DNA from: Gabonibacter massiliensis
GTDB taxonomy: Bacteria > Bacteroidota > Bacteroidia > Bacteroidales > Marinifilaceae
Assembly (NCBI GenBank): GCA_001487125.1
Contig: LN913011.1
Location: 124,001-188,000 of the forward strand
DNA length: 64,000 nucleotides
Direction: 5' to 3'
The position numbers and the translations under genes are program-made. Under the pieces are notes generated by a model. It made no database searches, was not told the DNA's origin, and saw nothing but the letters and a program-made list of their open reading frames with translations. The stretch's first letter is position 1. The number at the start of each line of letters is the position of its first letter. Positions 1 through 8,811 of the stretch are shown here, one piece after another.

Positions 1-1327
1 CGTTCAGGATCGCTTCGGCAATGGCACCCCCCAGCATGGGTTCCGTTCCGGTACCGAATTCATCGATCAGGATAAGGGTATCGGAAGAGGCGTAGCGCAC
101 GAAATTTTTCATGTTCAGGAGGTGTGAACTATAAGTACTCAGGTCGTTATCGATGGATTGTTCGTCGCCGATATCGATTAATATCTTGTGAAAAATACCG
201 AATTTACTGTTCTCTTCTACCGGGACGGGGAGGCCGCATTGGAACATGTACTGGAGGAGACCGGCGGTCTGCAAACAGACAGATTTTCCTCCGGCATTGG
301 GACCGGATATCAGAATGATACGTTGTTTTTCGTCGATCTCTAAGTTCAACGGAACAACCTCTTTTCCGCTTGTTTTATAGTTCAAGTAGAGTAAGGGGTG
401 CTTGGCTTTGTACCATAACATGGAAGGGGTGTTCTCGAAAACCGGAACGATGGCGTTCAGGTTTAAGGCGAAGAGCGCTTTTGCCCGGACGAAATCGACA
501 AAAGCCATGAAACCGTAAGCCGGGAGCAGGTCGTCGATATAGGGACGCAGGTCATCGGCAAACCGCCTTAAAATACGGGTGATTTCCCGTTTTTCTTCCA
601 ATTGCAATTCCCGTATCTCGTTGTTTGTTTCGATAATCTCCGCCGGTTCGATATAGGAAGTCTTTCCGGTAGCCGACTCGTCATGTACGATACCGTTCAG
701 TTTACGTTTGAATGCCGAGGGAACGGGAATGACCATGCGGCCGTCGCGGATGGATACGGCACTATCTTTGTCGGCCCAACCTTCTTCCTGTGCTTTTTGT
801 AAGAGTGTCTGCATCCGCCGGGAGATACCCGATTGCTTTTTCATGATGGCGTGTCGGATGGTATTCAGTTCCGGAGAGGCTGAATCTTTGACGGTTCCGT
901 ATTTGGAGATTATGTTGTCGAGACGTTGCAGAATGTAGGGAAACATTTGCAGGTTACCTGCCTGTGCCGTTAGGCGGGGGTATTTTTCCTCTTTTCCCCG
1001 GAAAAAGCGAATGATGGCGTTTAGTGCTTCTAATGAATTTTTCAGTATCACCAATTCATGAACCTCTAAAAAAAGTCCTTCTACCCGGATTCGAGTCAGG
1101 AACGGTCGCGCATCATGATAAAAGGAGACCGGAAAATGGTCTTCTTCCTGACAGATGCGCATCAGTTCCCCGGTCTCTTCCAGGGCGGCCTGAATAGCCG
1201 TCGGATCGGTCATAAACGATAGATCGTCGACCAGTTCTTTGCCCATATCGCTGAGGCAGTAGGCAGAGATCAACTGACGTATTTTGTCGAATTTTATTTT
1301 AGATTCAAAGTTTTCGGGATAAATCAT
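1..1327 (-). CDS. mutS2: MutS2-type DNA mismatch/recombination ATPase, N-terminal 442 residues (partial)
   Basis: The open frame runs off the left edge, so the C-terminal Smr region cannot be judged. The start ATG at 1327 begins MIYPENFESKIKFDKIRQLI, typical of MutS2 N-termini. Reading leftward, a Walker A motif GPNAGGKS is encoded near 268-315. A Walker B segment with IDEFGTGTEP follows near 40-90, so this is the MutS-family ATPase core. MutS2 proteins of this type bind branched DNA, suppress recombination or act on stalled ribosomes; which role applies here cannot be seen. It is divergent from nothing immediate: the next gene (DUF1573) is also on the minus strand, and 263 bp of repetitive AT-rich sequence separate them. 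Confidence 0.93.
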   Translation of the reverse strand, partial: MIYPENFESKIKFDKIRQLISAYCLSDMGKELVDDLSFMTDPTAIQAALEETGELMRICQEEDHFPVSFYHDARPFLTRIRVEGLFLEVHELVILKNSLEALNAIIRFFRGKEEKYPRLTAQAGNLQMFPYILQRLDNIISKYGTVKDSASPELNTIRHAIMKKQSGISRRMQTLLQKAQEEGWADKDSAVSIRDGRMVIPVPSAFKRKLNGIVHDESATGKTSYIEPAEIIETNNEIRELQLEEKREITRILRRFADDLRPYIDDLLPAYGFMAFVDFVRAKALFALNLNAIVPVFENTPSMLWYKAKHPLLYLNYKTSGKEVVPLNLEIDEKQRIILISGPNAGGKSVCLQTAGLLQYMFQCGLPVPVEENSKFGIFHKILIDIGDEQSIDNDLSTYSSHLLNMKNFVRYASSDTLILIDEFGTGTEPMLGGAIAEAILN

Positions 1328-1330
1328 AAA

Positions 1331-1440
1331 TGATTAAGTGATTATGTGATTAAGTGATTATGTGATTGGGTGATAAAAAGATTGAGGATCGTAGATTTAA
1401 GGATTGAGCGATTAGGTGATTGAGCGATTAGGTGATTCAA
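1331..1440. repeat. Degenerate TGATTAnG octamer repeats
   Basis: From 1331 the sequence reads TGATTAAG, TGATTATG, TGATTAAG, TGATTATG, TGATTGGG in perfect 8-bp register. Further on (about 1403-1435) a 16-bp unit GATTGAGCGATTAGGT occurs twice. The rest of the 263-bp gap between mutS2 and the DUF1573 gene (to 1590) is AT-rich, with no open frame I would call a gene. Related words recur at about 5150-5230, 6535-6650 and in the 22.7-23.5 kb array. Confidence 0.8.
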
Positions 1441-1590
1441 ATTTATCTCGTAATCACGAAAGTATTGAATGGCAGAATTCCCCTAAAATACGATCTGAAA
1501 TTTACAATAAGCGGTGGTGGATTGGTGAATCTGTGATTGAAGGATTCGGTGATACTTTTGACTTTGTATGTTTTATTGATCATTTCGGGA

Positions 1591-2289
1591 TTATTTTTCT
1601 ATTTTGATAATGAATTTTCCTTGTACTCCTTCACTGGTCGTGATAATAAGCGTGTCGGAAGGGGAAACGTTTCCCATCATATTGTTTTTTAATGTAATGA
1701 TAATATCTCCTTTTTGTTGTTTTTGAATGATTAAGGGAGAGTAGTCCAATTCGAGATAGGTCGGTTTCCGTATCCGATCTAACGAGATTCTTTTCTTCTC
1801 ATTTTGAAACATACCGATGATTTGTTTCGGGTGGTGCGCATCCAAACGGATGGTATCGGTCGTGAAACGCAGAGATCCTATGGCGAAAGGATACTCCTTT
1901 TGAATATCGATAGGCTCCTCGACAACTTTCCCGGTAATTTTCAGGAGATGGTTCGGGGGAGTGGCATTCGTGTAGACGACAATCTTTTTTAAAAGATTAC
2001 CGGGACGTGAGCGGGGATTGAAGGTCACGGTAATCGATCCGGTACCTCCGGGCGGTATGGGACGCTTGTCCCATTTGGGAACGGTGCATCCGCAACTGGC
2101 TTCCACGTGACGAATGATAAGAGGAGAATCTCCTTCGTTTTTAAAGGTAAATTCAAAGGATACTTTCCCCCCTTTTTCCTGTATCCGGCCAAAATTATGC
2201 TCCTTGGAGTCAAAGGCTATTTTTGCTTTCTGGGCGAACAGCAACGTCGGAAAAAGCAGAAATATGAATATAATGTAGTTTCTGATCAT
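1591..2289 (-). CDS. DUF1573 domain secreted protein
   Basis: 232 residues. A hydrophobic N-terminal segment ending LLFAQ at residue 20 is a typical Bacteroidota signal peptide, so the protein is exported. Residues 25-115 form a DUF1573 (ASH/MSP-like, immunoglobulin-type) domain. It shows the usual F.FKNEGDSPL pattern and a Cys-Gly-Cys pair at C66/C68. A second beta-rich part follows. The family is common in Bacteroidota, but its molecular function is not established. It is a monocistronic minus-strand gene with a TATCTTTG -7 box 16 bp upstream of the start. Confidence 0.88.
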   Translation of the reverse strand: MIRNYIIFIFLLFPTLLFAQKAKIAFDSKEHNFGRIQEKGGKVSFEFTFKNEGDSPLIIRHVEASCGCTVPKWDKRPIPPGGTGSITVTFNPRSRPGNLLKKIVVYTNATPPNHLLKITGKVVEEPIDIQKEYPFAIGSLRFTTDTIRLDAHHPKQIIGMFQNEKKRISLDRIRKPTYLELDYSPLIIQKQQKGDIIITLKNNMMGNVSPSDTLIITTSEGVQGKFIIKIEK

Positions 2290-2304
2290 TACTTATTTTA
2301 TTTG

Positions 2305-2312
2305 CAAAGATA
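2305..2312 (-). promoter_or_regulatory. -7 box TATCTTTG for the DUF1573 gene
   Basis: On the minus strand this reads TATCTTTG, an exact match to the Bacteroidota sigma-factor -7 consensus TAnnTTTG, 16 bp before the start codon at 2289. Confidence 0.7.
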
Positions 2313-2318
2313 TAAATA

Positions 2319-2459
2319 ATTGATGATTGTAGATTGACGATTTTAAATTGTAAATTAAAAAGGTTGAGCATTTATGTGATTGTGGTAATTGAAATTGTAA
2401 TCTCTCAATTACTAACTCTTTGTATTCTACAATCGTCAATTTGCAATCTACAATTAAAA
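2319..2459. repeat. Inverted pair of TTGTAGATTGACGATT-type words
   Basis: At about 2324-2350 the plus strand carries GATTGTAGATTGACGATT followed by AAATTGTAAATT. At about 2430-2456 the reverse complement of nearly the same word occurs (TCTACAATCGTCAATTTGC then ATCTACAATT). The pair flanks about 80 bp of AT-rich sequence ahead of the rpsO promoter. The same word family is inside each 207-bp repeat at 22.8-23.5 kb. No gene is visible here. Confidence 0.65.
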
Positions 2460-2486
2460 TGTCTTGTTTTGTATCGTAATAAAGTA

Positions 2487-2494
2487 TATCTTTG
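2487..2494 (+). promoter_or_regulatory. Promoter of rpsO (-7 box TATCTTTG)
   Basis: Exact TAnnTTTG match, with a TTG at 2464-2466 exactly 20 bp upstream as the -33 element. It lies 40 bp before the rpsO start. This also argues that the open frame extending to 2334 is not translated, since it begins upstream of the promoter. Confidence 0.8.
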
Positions 2495-2534
2495 CGGCGT
2501 TAAAATAAACTTTAAAATTAAAAGACTGAACATC

Positions 2535-2804
2535 ATGTATTTGACATCAGAAAAGAAAGAAGAACTTTTTTCAACGTACGGGAAGTCTAATAAGGATACC
2601 GGCTCTGTTGAGTCACAAGTAGCTTTATTTTCCTACCGTATTGCTCATTTGACTGAGCACATGAAAGCAAATCATAAGGATTTTGCAACGCAAAGATCAT
2701 TGATCAAATTAGTAGGAAAGCGTAGAGCACTGCTTGATTACATGAAGAGAGAAGATATCGAAAGATATCGTACACTTATTAAGGCATTGAATATACGTAA
2801 GTAG
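2535..2804 (+). CDS. rpsO: 30S ribosomal protein S15
   Basis: 89 residues from the ATG at 2535, the normal S15 length. It binds 16S rRNA helices 20-22 in the small subunit. The conserved core is visible: DTGSVESQVALFSYRI, LTEHMKANHKDF and the C-terminal KRRALLDYMKREDIERY. The open frame extends upstream to 2334, but that part contains the promoter and repeats, so the start at 2535 is preferred. It is followed by a hairpin and then pnp; the rpsO-pnp neighbourhood is widely conserved in bacteria. Confidence 0.97.
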   Translation: MYLTSEKKEELFSTYGKSNKDTGSVESQVALFSYRIAHLTEHMKANHKDFATQRSLIKLVGKRRALLDYMKREDIERYRTLIKALNIRK

Positions 2805-2816
2805 TTACATAGAGGC

Positions 2817-2838
2817 AATCCGAGGTACTCCTCGGATT
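2817..2838 (+). terminator. Hairpin after rpsO
   Basis: Perfect 9-bp stem AATCCGAGG / CCTCGGATT around a TACT loop, 12 bp after the rpsO stop, followed by the T-rich TTGCTTTATTT. It is either a partial terminator or an mRNA-processing structure between rpsO and pnp. Confidence 0.7.
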
Positions 2839-2922
2839 TGCTTTATTTACCCTCCCTCCCTCCTCCTTGTCTAAAAGAATTCCGTTAAAATTATTGATAT
2901 TTTAACTGTATTATTTATTACT

Positions 2923-5118
2923 ATGAATGTGATTGAAAAGAGTATTACCCTGAAAGATGGTCGGGTAATTACGCTGGAAACCGGGAAGTTGGCCAAGCAG
3001 GCTGACGGTGCCGTCATGTTAAAGATGGGCAACACGATGATTCTGGCAACTGTTGTTTCAGCTCAGGAAGCTGGGCCGGACGTGGATTTTATGCCGTTGT
3101 CCGTGGATTATAAAGAGAAATTTTCCGCTGTCGGTCGTTTCCCGGGAGGATTTACGCGGAGAGAGGGAAGAGCGTCCGATTACGAGATTTTGGTTTCTCG
3201 TTTGATTGACCGGGCTTTGCGTCCGTTGTTTCCGGATGATTATCACGCGGAGACTTTCGTACAGGTGACCTTGTATTCAGCCGATGAAGAGTCAATGCCG
3301 GATTCTTTAGCCGGATTAGCCGCTTCGGCTGCTATTGCCGTGAGCGATATCCCTTTTCACGGACCGATTTCAGAGGTGCGCGTGGCCCGTATCAACGGGG
3401 AGTTCGTGATTAACCCGACGAAGAGCCAGATGGCAGAGGTCGATTTGGATATTATGGTAGCCGCCACGATGGATAATATCATGATGGTGGAGGGTGAAAT
3501 GAAAGAGGTATCTGAAAAAGAGATGTTGGATGCCATTAAGTTCGCCCACGAGGCTATCAAGGAACAATGTCAGATCCAGATGGAACTGGCTGCTGCCGTG
3601 AACAAGGAGAAGAGAACGTATTGCCACGAGGTGAACGACGAAGAGTTGCGTAAGGATGTATGGGAAAAGTGTTATGACAAAGCCTATGCGGTCGCTCGTC
3701 AATGTAATGCCGACAAGCATTTGCGCGAGAAGTTGTTTGCCGAAGTGAGAGAAGGATACCTGGAGACGATTCCGGAAGAGGAGAGGGAAGAGAAAAAAAT
3801 GATGGTAGGACGTTATTACCACGACGTGGAGAAGGAGGCCGTTCGCCGGATGATTTTGGACGAGGGACTTCGTCTGGACGGTCGTACGACAGAACAGATT
3901 CGTCCGATATGGTGTGAAGTGGGTTATTTGCCGGGTCCTCACGGGTCTGCAGTCTTTACCCGGGGCGAAACACAGGCTTTGGCAACGGTAACCTTGGGAA
4001 CGAAGTTAGACGAGAAGATCGTGGACGAAGCTACCGAACAGGGAAAAGAAAAATTCTTATTGCACTATAATTTCCCGCCCTTCTCTACCGGTGAGGCGAA
4101 GCCTTCGAGGGGAGTGGGACGCCGGGAAGTAGGTCACGGGAATTTGGCTCATCGCGCCTTGAAAGTGATGTTGCCTGATAATTATCCGTATACCGTACGT
4201 GTGGTTTCCGATATATTGGAATCCAACGGTTCCTCTTCTATGGCTACGGTCTGTGCCGGAACACTGGCGATTATGGATGCCGGAATTCCGATGAAGAAGC
4301 CGGTAACGGGTATTGCCATGGGGTTGATTACCGATAAAGGATGCGCCAAATATGCCGTGTTGTCGGATATCTTAGGTGATGAGGATCATTTGGGCGATAT
4401 GGACTTTAAGGTGACCGGAACGGTGGATGGTATTACGGCTACCCAGATGGATATAAAAGTGGACGGGCTTCCCTATGAAATTTTGGAGAAAGCCTTGGAT
4501 CAGGCCAGAAGGGGACGTTTGCATATTATGAATATTATTAAGGAGACTTTACCGGAACCGCGTCCGGATCTGAAACCGCATGCTCCCCGTATGGTTACTT
4601 TGACGGTCGATAAGGATCAGATCGGTGCGATCATTGGCCCCGGCGGTAAGATCATACAAGATATTCAGGAGAAATCCGGGGCTGTCGTGGTTATCGAAGA
4701 GGTCGGCAATCAGGGTATAGTAGATATTTCCGCCTCTAATGCCGAGTCTATCGCTATTGCCGTGGCACGGATTAAAGCGATTGCCAGCAAGCCGGAGATC
4801 GGCGAGGTATACGAGGGTGTGGTAAAGAATATCACGACTTTCGGTGCTTTCGTGGAATTCCTGCCGGGAAAAGACGGATTGCTTCATATTTCCGAAATTG
4901 ACCACAAGCGCTTGGAGAAAGTAGAAGATGCTTTGAAGGAGGGAGATAAGATCCAAGTGAAATTGATCGATATCGATCCGAAAACCGGTAAGTTTAAGCT
5001 TTCCAGAAAAGTTTTGCTTCCGAAACCGGAACGTCCGGAGGGAGAGGAGAGAGGAGAACGTCCGAATCGCGGACCCCGCCCCCAAAGACCGGAACGGAAA
5101 GAAAATAAACCGGAATAA
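2923..5118 (+). CDS. pnp: Polyribonucleotide nucleotidyltransferase (PNPase)
   Basis: 731 residues, a normal length. The enzyme degrades RNA 3'-to-5' by phosphorolysis as a trimer and belongs to the RNA-decay machinery. Two RNase-PH-like halves are visible, the second containing [30 protein letters not shown] and the catalytic-core segment [18 protein letters not shown] domain carries the GxxG loop IIGPGGK. An S1 domain ([20 protein letters not shown]) follows. The tail is rich in Arg, Pro, Glu and Gly. It lies 118 bp after rpsO on the same strand. A strong terminator (5316-5360) ends the unit about 200 bp downstream. Confidence 0.97.
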   Translation: MNVIEKSITLKDGRVITLETGKLAKQADGAVMLKMGNTMILATVVSAQEAGPDVDFMPLSVDYKEKFSAVGRFPGGFTRREGRASDYEILVSRLIDRALRPLFPDDYHAETFVQVTLYSADEESMPDSLAGLAASAAIAVSDIPFHGPISEVRVARINGEFVINPTKSQMAEVDLDIMVAATMDNIMMVEGEMKEVSEKEMLDAIKFAHEAIKEQCQIQMELAAAVNKEKRTYCHEVNDEELRKDVWEKCYDKAYAVARQCNADKHLREKLFAEVREGYLETIPEEEREEKKMMVGRYYHDVEKEAVRRMILDEGLRLDGRTTEQIRPIWCEVGYLPGPHGSAVFTRGETQALATVTLGTKLDEKIVDEATEQGKEKFLLHYNFPPFSTGEAKPSRGVGRREVGHGNLAHRALKVMLPDNYPYTVRVVSDILESNGSSSMATVCAGTLAIMDAGIPMKKPVTGIAMGLITDKGCAKYAVLSDILGDEDHLGDMDFKVTGTVDGITATQMDIKVDGLPYEILEKALDQARRGRLHIMNIIKETLPEPRPDLKPHAPRMVTLTVDKDQIGAIIGPGGKIIQDIQEKSGAVVVIEEVGNQGIVDISASNAESIAIAVARIKAIASKPEIGEVYEGVVKNITTFGAFVEFLPGKDGLLHISEIDHKRLEKVEDALKEGDKIQVKLIDIDPKTGKFKLSRKVLLPKPERPEGEERGERPNRGPRPQRPERKENKPE

Positions 5119-5139
5119 GATTCGGTAATTAAAAATGGG

Positions 5140-5235
5140 GTAATTCAGGGATTGGGTGATTATCGTGATTCTGAGATTTCGTGATTCTGAGATTTCGAGA
5201 TTCCGTGATTAAGGGACTCCGTGATAGGATGTGAT
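5140..5235. repeat. Degenerate GTGATT-type repeats after pnp
   Basis: AT-rich repeats similar to those after mutS2: GATTGGGTGATTATCGTGATT, then GTGATTCTGAGATTTC twice in direct repeat, then GAGATTCCGTGATTAAGG. They occupy most of the gap between pnp and its terminator and contain no gene. Confidence 0.65.
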
Positions 5236-5315
5236 TGGGGGAGAGAGTCACGATTACGGATTGACGATTTAGAGCTGAATTATCCGTATTTTTGAAAATA
5301 TTCAGAAATGGAAGA

Positions 5316-5360
5316 AACGAGGCGGCCTGCTTTCTTTTTGGGTCGCCTCGTTCTTTTTTT
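5316..5360 (+). terminator. Rho-independent terminator of pnp
   Basis: A 12-bp stem (5316-5327 pairing with 5341-5352, one G-T pair, core CGAGGCGGCC) encloses a 13-nt loop and is followed by CTTTTTTT. It sits just before the promoter of the next gene. Confidence 0.88.
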
Positions 5361-5372
5361 ACTGTTTTTTCT

Positions 5373-5380
5373 TACCTTTG
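5373..5380 (+). promoter_or_regulatory. -7 box TACCTTTG of the PdxA-like gene
   Basis: TAnnTTTG match 22 bp upstream of the ATG at 5403 and directly after the pnp terminator. It rules out the longer frame that begins at 5292. Confidence 0.72.
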
Positions 5381-5402
5381 CGAAAATGAAATAATCAGTA
5401 TT

Positions 5403-6503
5403 ATGGAAAACAGATTAAAAGTAGGGATTACGCAAGGGGATGTGAACGGTATATCTTATGAGTTGATCATAAAATTATTGGCCGAGAATAGAATTTGTGA
5501 ATTATGTACTCCCGTTCTTTACGGTTCACCCAAGGTTGCTGCTTATTACCGGAAGGCGTTGAATGTGGAGAATTTTAGTCTGAATACGATTCGGGAAGCT
5601 TCGGAAGCCAATCCGAAAAGAGGAAATGTGGTTAACTGCGTTGACGATAACGTGAAGGTGGATATCGGTCAGGAGACCTCCGAATCGGATGCCGCATCTA
5701 TGACAGCTCTCGCTTACGCGTTAGGACAATTGGACAAGGAGGCTGTCGATGTGCTGGTCGTTACTCCGCAGGGAAATTCAAGTTTCGCTTTGGAAGAGGT
5801 AGGTTCTTTGACCGAATACCTGTCGAAACGGTACAATAAGCCGGAGGCTATGTCTATTCTGGTGAACGATAATATAAAGATAGGGTTTGTGACGGAGTAC
5901 GTGAAATTTCGTGATGTTCCCCATCAAATTACGGTAAAAAATATCGAGAGGAAGTTAAATCTGTTGAACGATGCGTTGAAGTTGGATTTTACGATTCAGA
6001 AACCTAAAATCGCCGTGTTGGGGTTAAATCCCCAAGTGGATTGCAAACAGTTGACGGAAGAGGAAATTAACGTGATCCATCCGGCTATTGAACGTGCCCG
6101 GGAGAAAGGTGTCATTGCCATAGGACCTTTTGCGGCAGACCGTTTCTTTGCGGAACAGATGTACAAGAAGTTCGATGCGGTTTTGGCCATGTATCATGAC
6201 CAGGGAGCTGTTCCTTTCAGTACGATCCAGGAGGATAACGGGGCTTTTTATGTGGCGGGAGTACCTGTCGTTTGCGCCTCTTCTTTAGATGATGCGGGGT
6301 ACGATATCGCGGGGCAGGGAGTAGCAGACGAACAGGGATTGAGGAATGCCGTCTATTTGGCTATGGATGTTTTTAATAATCGTCAACAGAATTTATTCCT
6401 TCAGGAAAACCCACTGCCTCATTATGATATTGCATCCGGCAGTAACGAAACCGATCTGAACGTGGAGCAGATCGAAGGAGTGAGGGAGGAAATAGACGAT
6501 TGA
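5403..6503 (+). CDS. Divergent PdxA-like protein with substituted active site
   Basis: 366 residues from the ATG at 5403; the longer frame starting at 5292 spans the promoter. Overall similarity is to 4-hydroxythreonine-4-phosphate dehydrogenase (PdxA, vitamin B6 synthesis). Clear landmarks are VGITQGDVNGISYE, TPVLYGSPKVAAYYRKAL, AVLAMYHDQG and YDIAGQGVAD. Yet positions that are conserved in active PdxA differ. Of the three metal-binding histidines, the first aligns with L136 (SLTEYL for GHTEYL), the second with Y166 (VTEYV for VTxHV), and only H265 remains. The NKH segment is GNS (124-126), LNPHAG is LNPQVD, and the TSPAHGTA loop is ASSLDDAG. The fold is probably kept but normal dehydrogenase activity is doubtful. 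It is a monocistronic gene. Confidence 0.8.
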   Translation: MENRLKVGITQGDVNGISYELIIKLLAENRICELCTPVLYGSPKVAAYYRKALNVENFSLNTIREASEANPKRGNVVNCVDDNVKVDIGQETSESDAASMTALAYALGQLDKEAVDVLVVTPQGNSSFALEEVGSLTEYLSKRYNKPEAMSILVNDNIKIGFVTEYVKFRDVPHQITVKNIERKLNLLNDALKLDFTIQKPKIAVLGLNPQVDCKQLTEEEINVIHPAIERAREKGVIAIGPFAADRFFAEQMYKKFDAVLAMYHDQGAVPFSTIQEDNGAFYVAGVPVVCASSLDDAGYDIAGQGVADEQGLRNAVYLAMDVFNNRQQNLFLQENPLPHYDIASGSNETDLNVEQIEGVREEIDD

Positions 6504-6621
6504 AAACGAACAAGCGGTCTAAATTGTAAGGATAAGTGATTGAGGGATTCGGAGATTATGTGATTGAGGGGAGCGAATAGTTTCGGATGTAATTTGAAAT
6601 TGTAGATTGGAAGATACGGTT

Positions 6622-6660
6622 AATAAGTGATTAAGTTTTTAATCACTTATTTTTTTATTT
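6622..6660 (+). terminator. Terminator after the PdxA-like gene
   Basis: Perfect 13-bp stem AATAAGTGATTAA / TTAATCACTTATT around GTTT, followed by TTTTTATTT. The stem is made of the same TGATTA word as the intergenic repeats. It lies between two convergent genes. Confidence 0.82.
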
Positions 6661-6688
6661 AAGATCGTCCCTCTCCAATTGCCGATTA

Positions 6689-8452
6689 TTAATTGTCGGC
6701 CACGACTTCTGCTATGTCTTTTACCGGAATGTCCTGGGACGTTTTCATGAGGGTCTTTTTGCAAAGGGGACAGGCAGTAACGATCACATCGGGTTGATAG
6801 GCGGCATAGGCTTTCACGGTATCTGTACTGATTTTTGTCTTTTGGTTCGAATCGATGGCCGTGTTGGCTAAGCTGCCCCCGCAACAAAGCGATTTTTTCC
6901 CGTCGTAGGCTGTGGCTATTTTATGACTCACCTGTTTTAAGACATTTTCAGGAGCTTCCACGACTCCGCATCCTCTACCCAATTCGCAAGGATTATGGAA
7001 CACGGTCTTCAGATCGTTGGAGCGGACTTGAAGCTGACCGTTTTCGATCAGAAGGTCGAGGTATTCCGTGTGATGCATAATTTGTAACTTCAGCGTATAA
7101 TCTTCTTTGAAAGTTTTATAACAGATCGGACAGGAGGTTACTAAAATCTGTGCCCCGGAAGCCTCGATCGCTTCCTGGTTGTGATCCATGATGATTTTTG
7201 CGGCATTCCAGTTACCACTGAGGGCAGACGGACGTCCGCAACAAATACCGGCTTCTTTGTCGATAAAAGTGTAGTCTACGTGGGCCCGTTCGAAAATTTG
7301 TCGCATGGATTTTATAATACCCGGAGTCAGGTGGCTCATGCAACCGGCAAAATAAGCTACTTTGGCCGGTTGGATATCCGGTTGGGGGATGTACGCGTAA
7401 GTCTCCTTCGTGACTCTGTTTATATCCGGGCGTTTACTGAGCCGAATGGCATTCAGGTTGATGCCGACAGGACAGGATTGTTCGCATCTGCCGCACATCA
7501 GACAGTTTTCGGCCTGTTTGTCATACTCTTTTTTATCTCTTAGCCGGCGTAAGAAATAGACCGGTTGTACATCGTTTATTTCACAGGAAGAATTTAGCTG
7601 ACAAGCATTGATACATATTCCGCACCGGGAACAGGCGTTGACTTGTATTTCACTGAAACCGTTGTATTTCTTCCCTTGTTTTATTCCCCAGTTTTTCAGG
7701 AAAATATAGACCATTTCCGTGGGAATGTGCATGTATCTCGAGAACGGGAGAAGCAGAAAAAATAGCCCGAGCAAGGAGGAGTAGGTCCACCACGCCGCAT
7801 AGGAGAGATGTTCCACCGGAAGATACTGGGCGAAGAAGTTTCCAGCGTTATAAGTAAGGTAACTACCGGCCCCGTTTGTCCCGCTGGTAAAACTTTCCGC
7901 TAAAAAGCGAACCGGGAAAATAAGCCATAATACGGTCAGGATGAGCAGGTCGTAAGGTTTCTGATTGGTCGTTTTTTTCATTCCGAATAAGGCGGAATAG
8001 AAGCGTTTGGTTACGGCCAGTAGGATTCCGATCAATAAAAACAACAAAATCGTATCCATCAGGAAGGCAAAGGTTTCACTATACGGGAAGGTTTCCTTTG
8101 CCGGATGGAAGTAACGGAAAAAGATGGCGAAATAGGGCGGATTGAACGCACTCGTGTGGTAGACCATGGATTCGATCTTTCCGATGACGATCAACAGAAA
8201 CCAACCGAAAGCAAAGGTCATATGCATATATCCCAACATAGGATTGGTTCTGAATATATTGCGATGTATTAAACTTTCTTGAAAAATTTCTTTCGCGGAA
8301 CGGATTGTCCGGGTTGAAAACAATCCTTTTCGTATTTTTATCCGGTCTGCTTTCGGAAAACTTTTGATCCATCTGTAGTATTTGAAACACAAATAGATTA
8401 GTAATATATTGAGCCCGATAGTAAAGGGTAAAACAAAATGATCGTAATACAT
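6689..8452 (-). CDS. Membrane-anchored HdrD-like iron-sulfur oxidoreductase
   Basis: 587 residues, last gene of the Hdr-like operon. Five hydrophobic segments (about 8-26, 74-92, 128-148, 168-188, 218-240) resemble the NarI/DsrM/HdrE-type cytochrome b membrane part. Next come two ferredoxin-type [4Fe-4S] motifs (C274, C277, C280, C284; C317, C320, C323, C327). Two CCG domains follow (C371, C404-C405, C441xxC444; C489, C523-C524, C561xxC564), the signature of HdrD/HdrB-type catalytic subunits. The architecture is like a fusion of HdrE and HdrD, or of DsrM and DsrK. The likely role is exchanging electrons between the menaquinone pool and the cytoplasmic Hdr subunits encoded upstream. The physiological substrate (disulfide or sulfur carrier) is unknown. 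The gap to the preceding gene is 7 bp. Confidence 0.85.
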   Translation of the reverse strand: MYYDHFVLPFTIGLNILLIYLCFKYYRWIKSFPKADRIKIRKGLFSTRTIRSAKEIFQESLIHRNIFRTNPMLGYMHMTFAFGWFLLIVIGKIESMVYHTSAFNPPYFAIFFRYFHPAKETFPYSETFAFLMDTILLFLLIGILLAVTKRFYSALFGMKKTTNQKPYDLLILTVLWLIFPVRFLAESFTSGTNGAGSYLTYNAGNFFAQYLPVEHLSYAAWWTYSSLLGLFFLLLPFSRYMHIPTEMVYIFLKNWGIKQGKKYNGFSEIQVNACSRCGICINACQLNSSCEINDVQPVYFLRRLRDKKEYDKQAENCLMCGRCEQSCPVGINLNAIRLSKRPDINRVTKETYAYIPQPDIQPAKVAYFAGCMSHLTPGIIKSMRQIFERAHVDYTFIDKEAGICCGRPSALSGNWNAAKIIMDHNQEAIEASGAQILVTSCPICYKTFKEDYTLKLQIMHHTEYLDLLIENGQLQVRSNDLKTVFHNPCELGRGCGVVEAPENVLKQVSHKIATAYDGKKSLCCGGSLANTAIDSNQKTKISTDTVKAYAAYQPDVIVTACPLCKKTLMKTSQDIPVKDIAEVVADN

Positions 8453-8459
8453 AAGCTCT

Positions 8460-8795
8460 TTATTTCGAGTTGTTTTTAATATAGTTTTCCATTACTAAAA
8501 TCATTTTCCGGGTTTCCACCCCGCGGGGACATACCAACATGCATTTTCCGCATAACATACATTTATGTAGTTGTTCTCTCGCTTCTTTGTATTCTCCCCG
8601 TTTCATCAGCATCTGAATTTTCCGGATATTAAAATCAGTCAGATTGCCCGCCGTACAGCCGGCTGTACAGCCTCCGCATCCGATACAAAGTTTACTGCTG
8701 GGCACCTCTTTTGCTACATATTCCATCATGCCCTTGTCGTTTGTATCGTAGTTGATACTTCTGGTCTCCGATATGTTAAATCCCCAAAAATTCAT
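8460..8795 (-). CDS. Small HdrC-like [4Fe-4S] protein
   Basis: 111 residues. Two ferredoxin-type cysteine clusters are visible: C37xxC40xxC43xxxC47 and C79xxC82xxC85xxxC89P. Between them lies a short helical stretch (IRKIQMLMKRGEYKEAREQL) typical of HdrC/GlpC-type linkers. It probably relays electrons between the HdrA-like flavoprotein (16 bp upstream) and the membrane-anchored HdrD-like subunit (7 bp downstream). The second cluster keeps the classical CP ending; the first has Thr after its last Cys. Confidence 0.85.
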   Translation of the reverse strand: MNFWGFNISETRSINYDTNDKGMMEYVAKEVPSSKLCIGCGGCTAGCTAGNLTDFNIRKIQMLMKRGEYKEAREQLHKCMLCGKCMLVCPRGVETRKMILVMENYIKNNSK

Positions 8796-8811
8796 GACAG
8801 TCTGCTTTCTT

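Noticed and set aside
2334-2534. 67-residue N-terminal extension of S15
   Set aside because: It spans the rpsO promoter and the inverted repeats, and S15 is normally 89 residues.
3370-3942. 190-codon minus-strand open frame inside pnp
   Set aside because: It is antisense to a conserved coding region and has no recognisable domain; it arises from codon bias of pnp.
4549-5085. 178-codon minus-strand open frame at the 3' end of pnp
   Set aside because: Antisense to the KH and S1 domains and to the charged tail; no start signals or domain.
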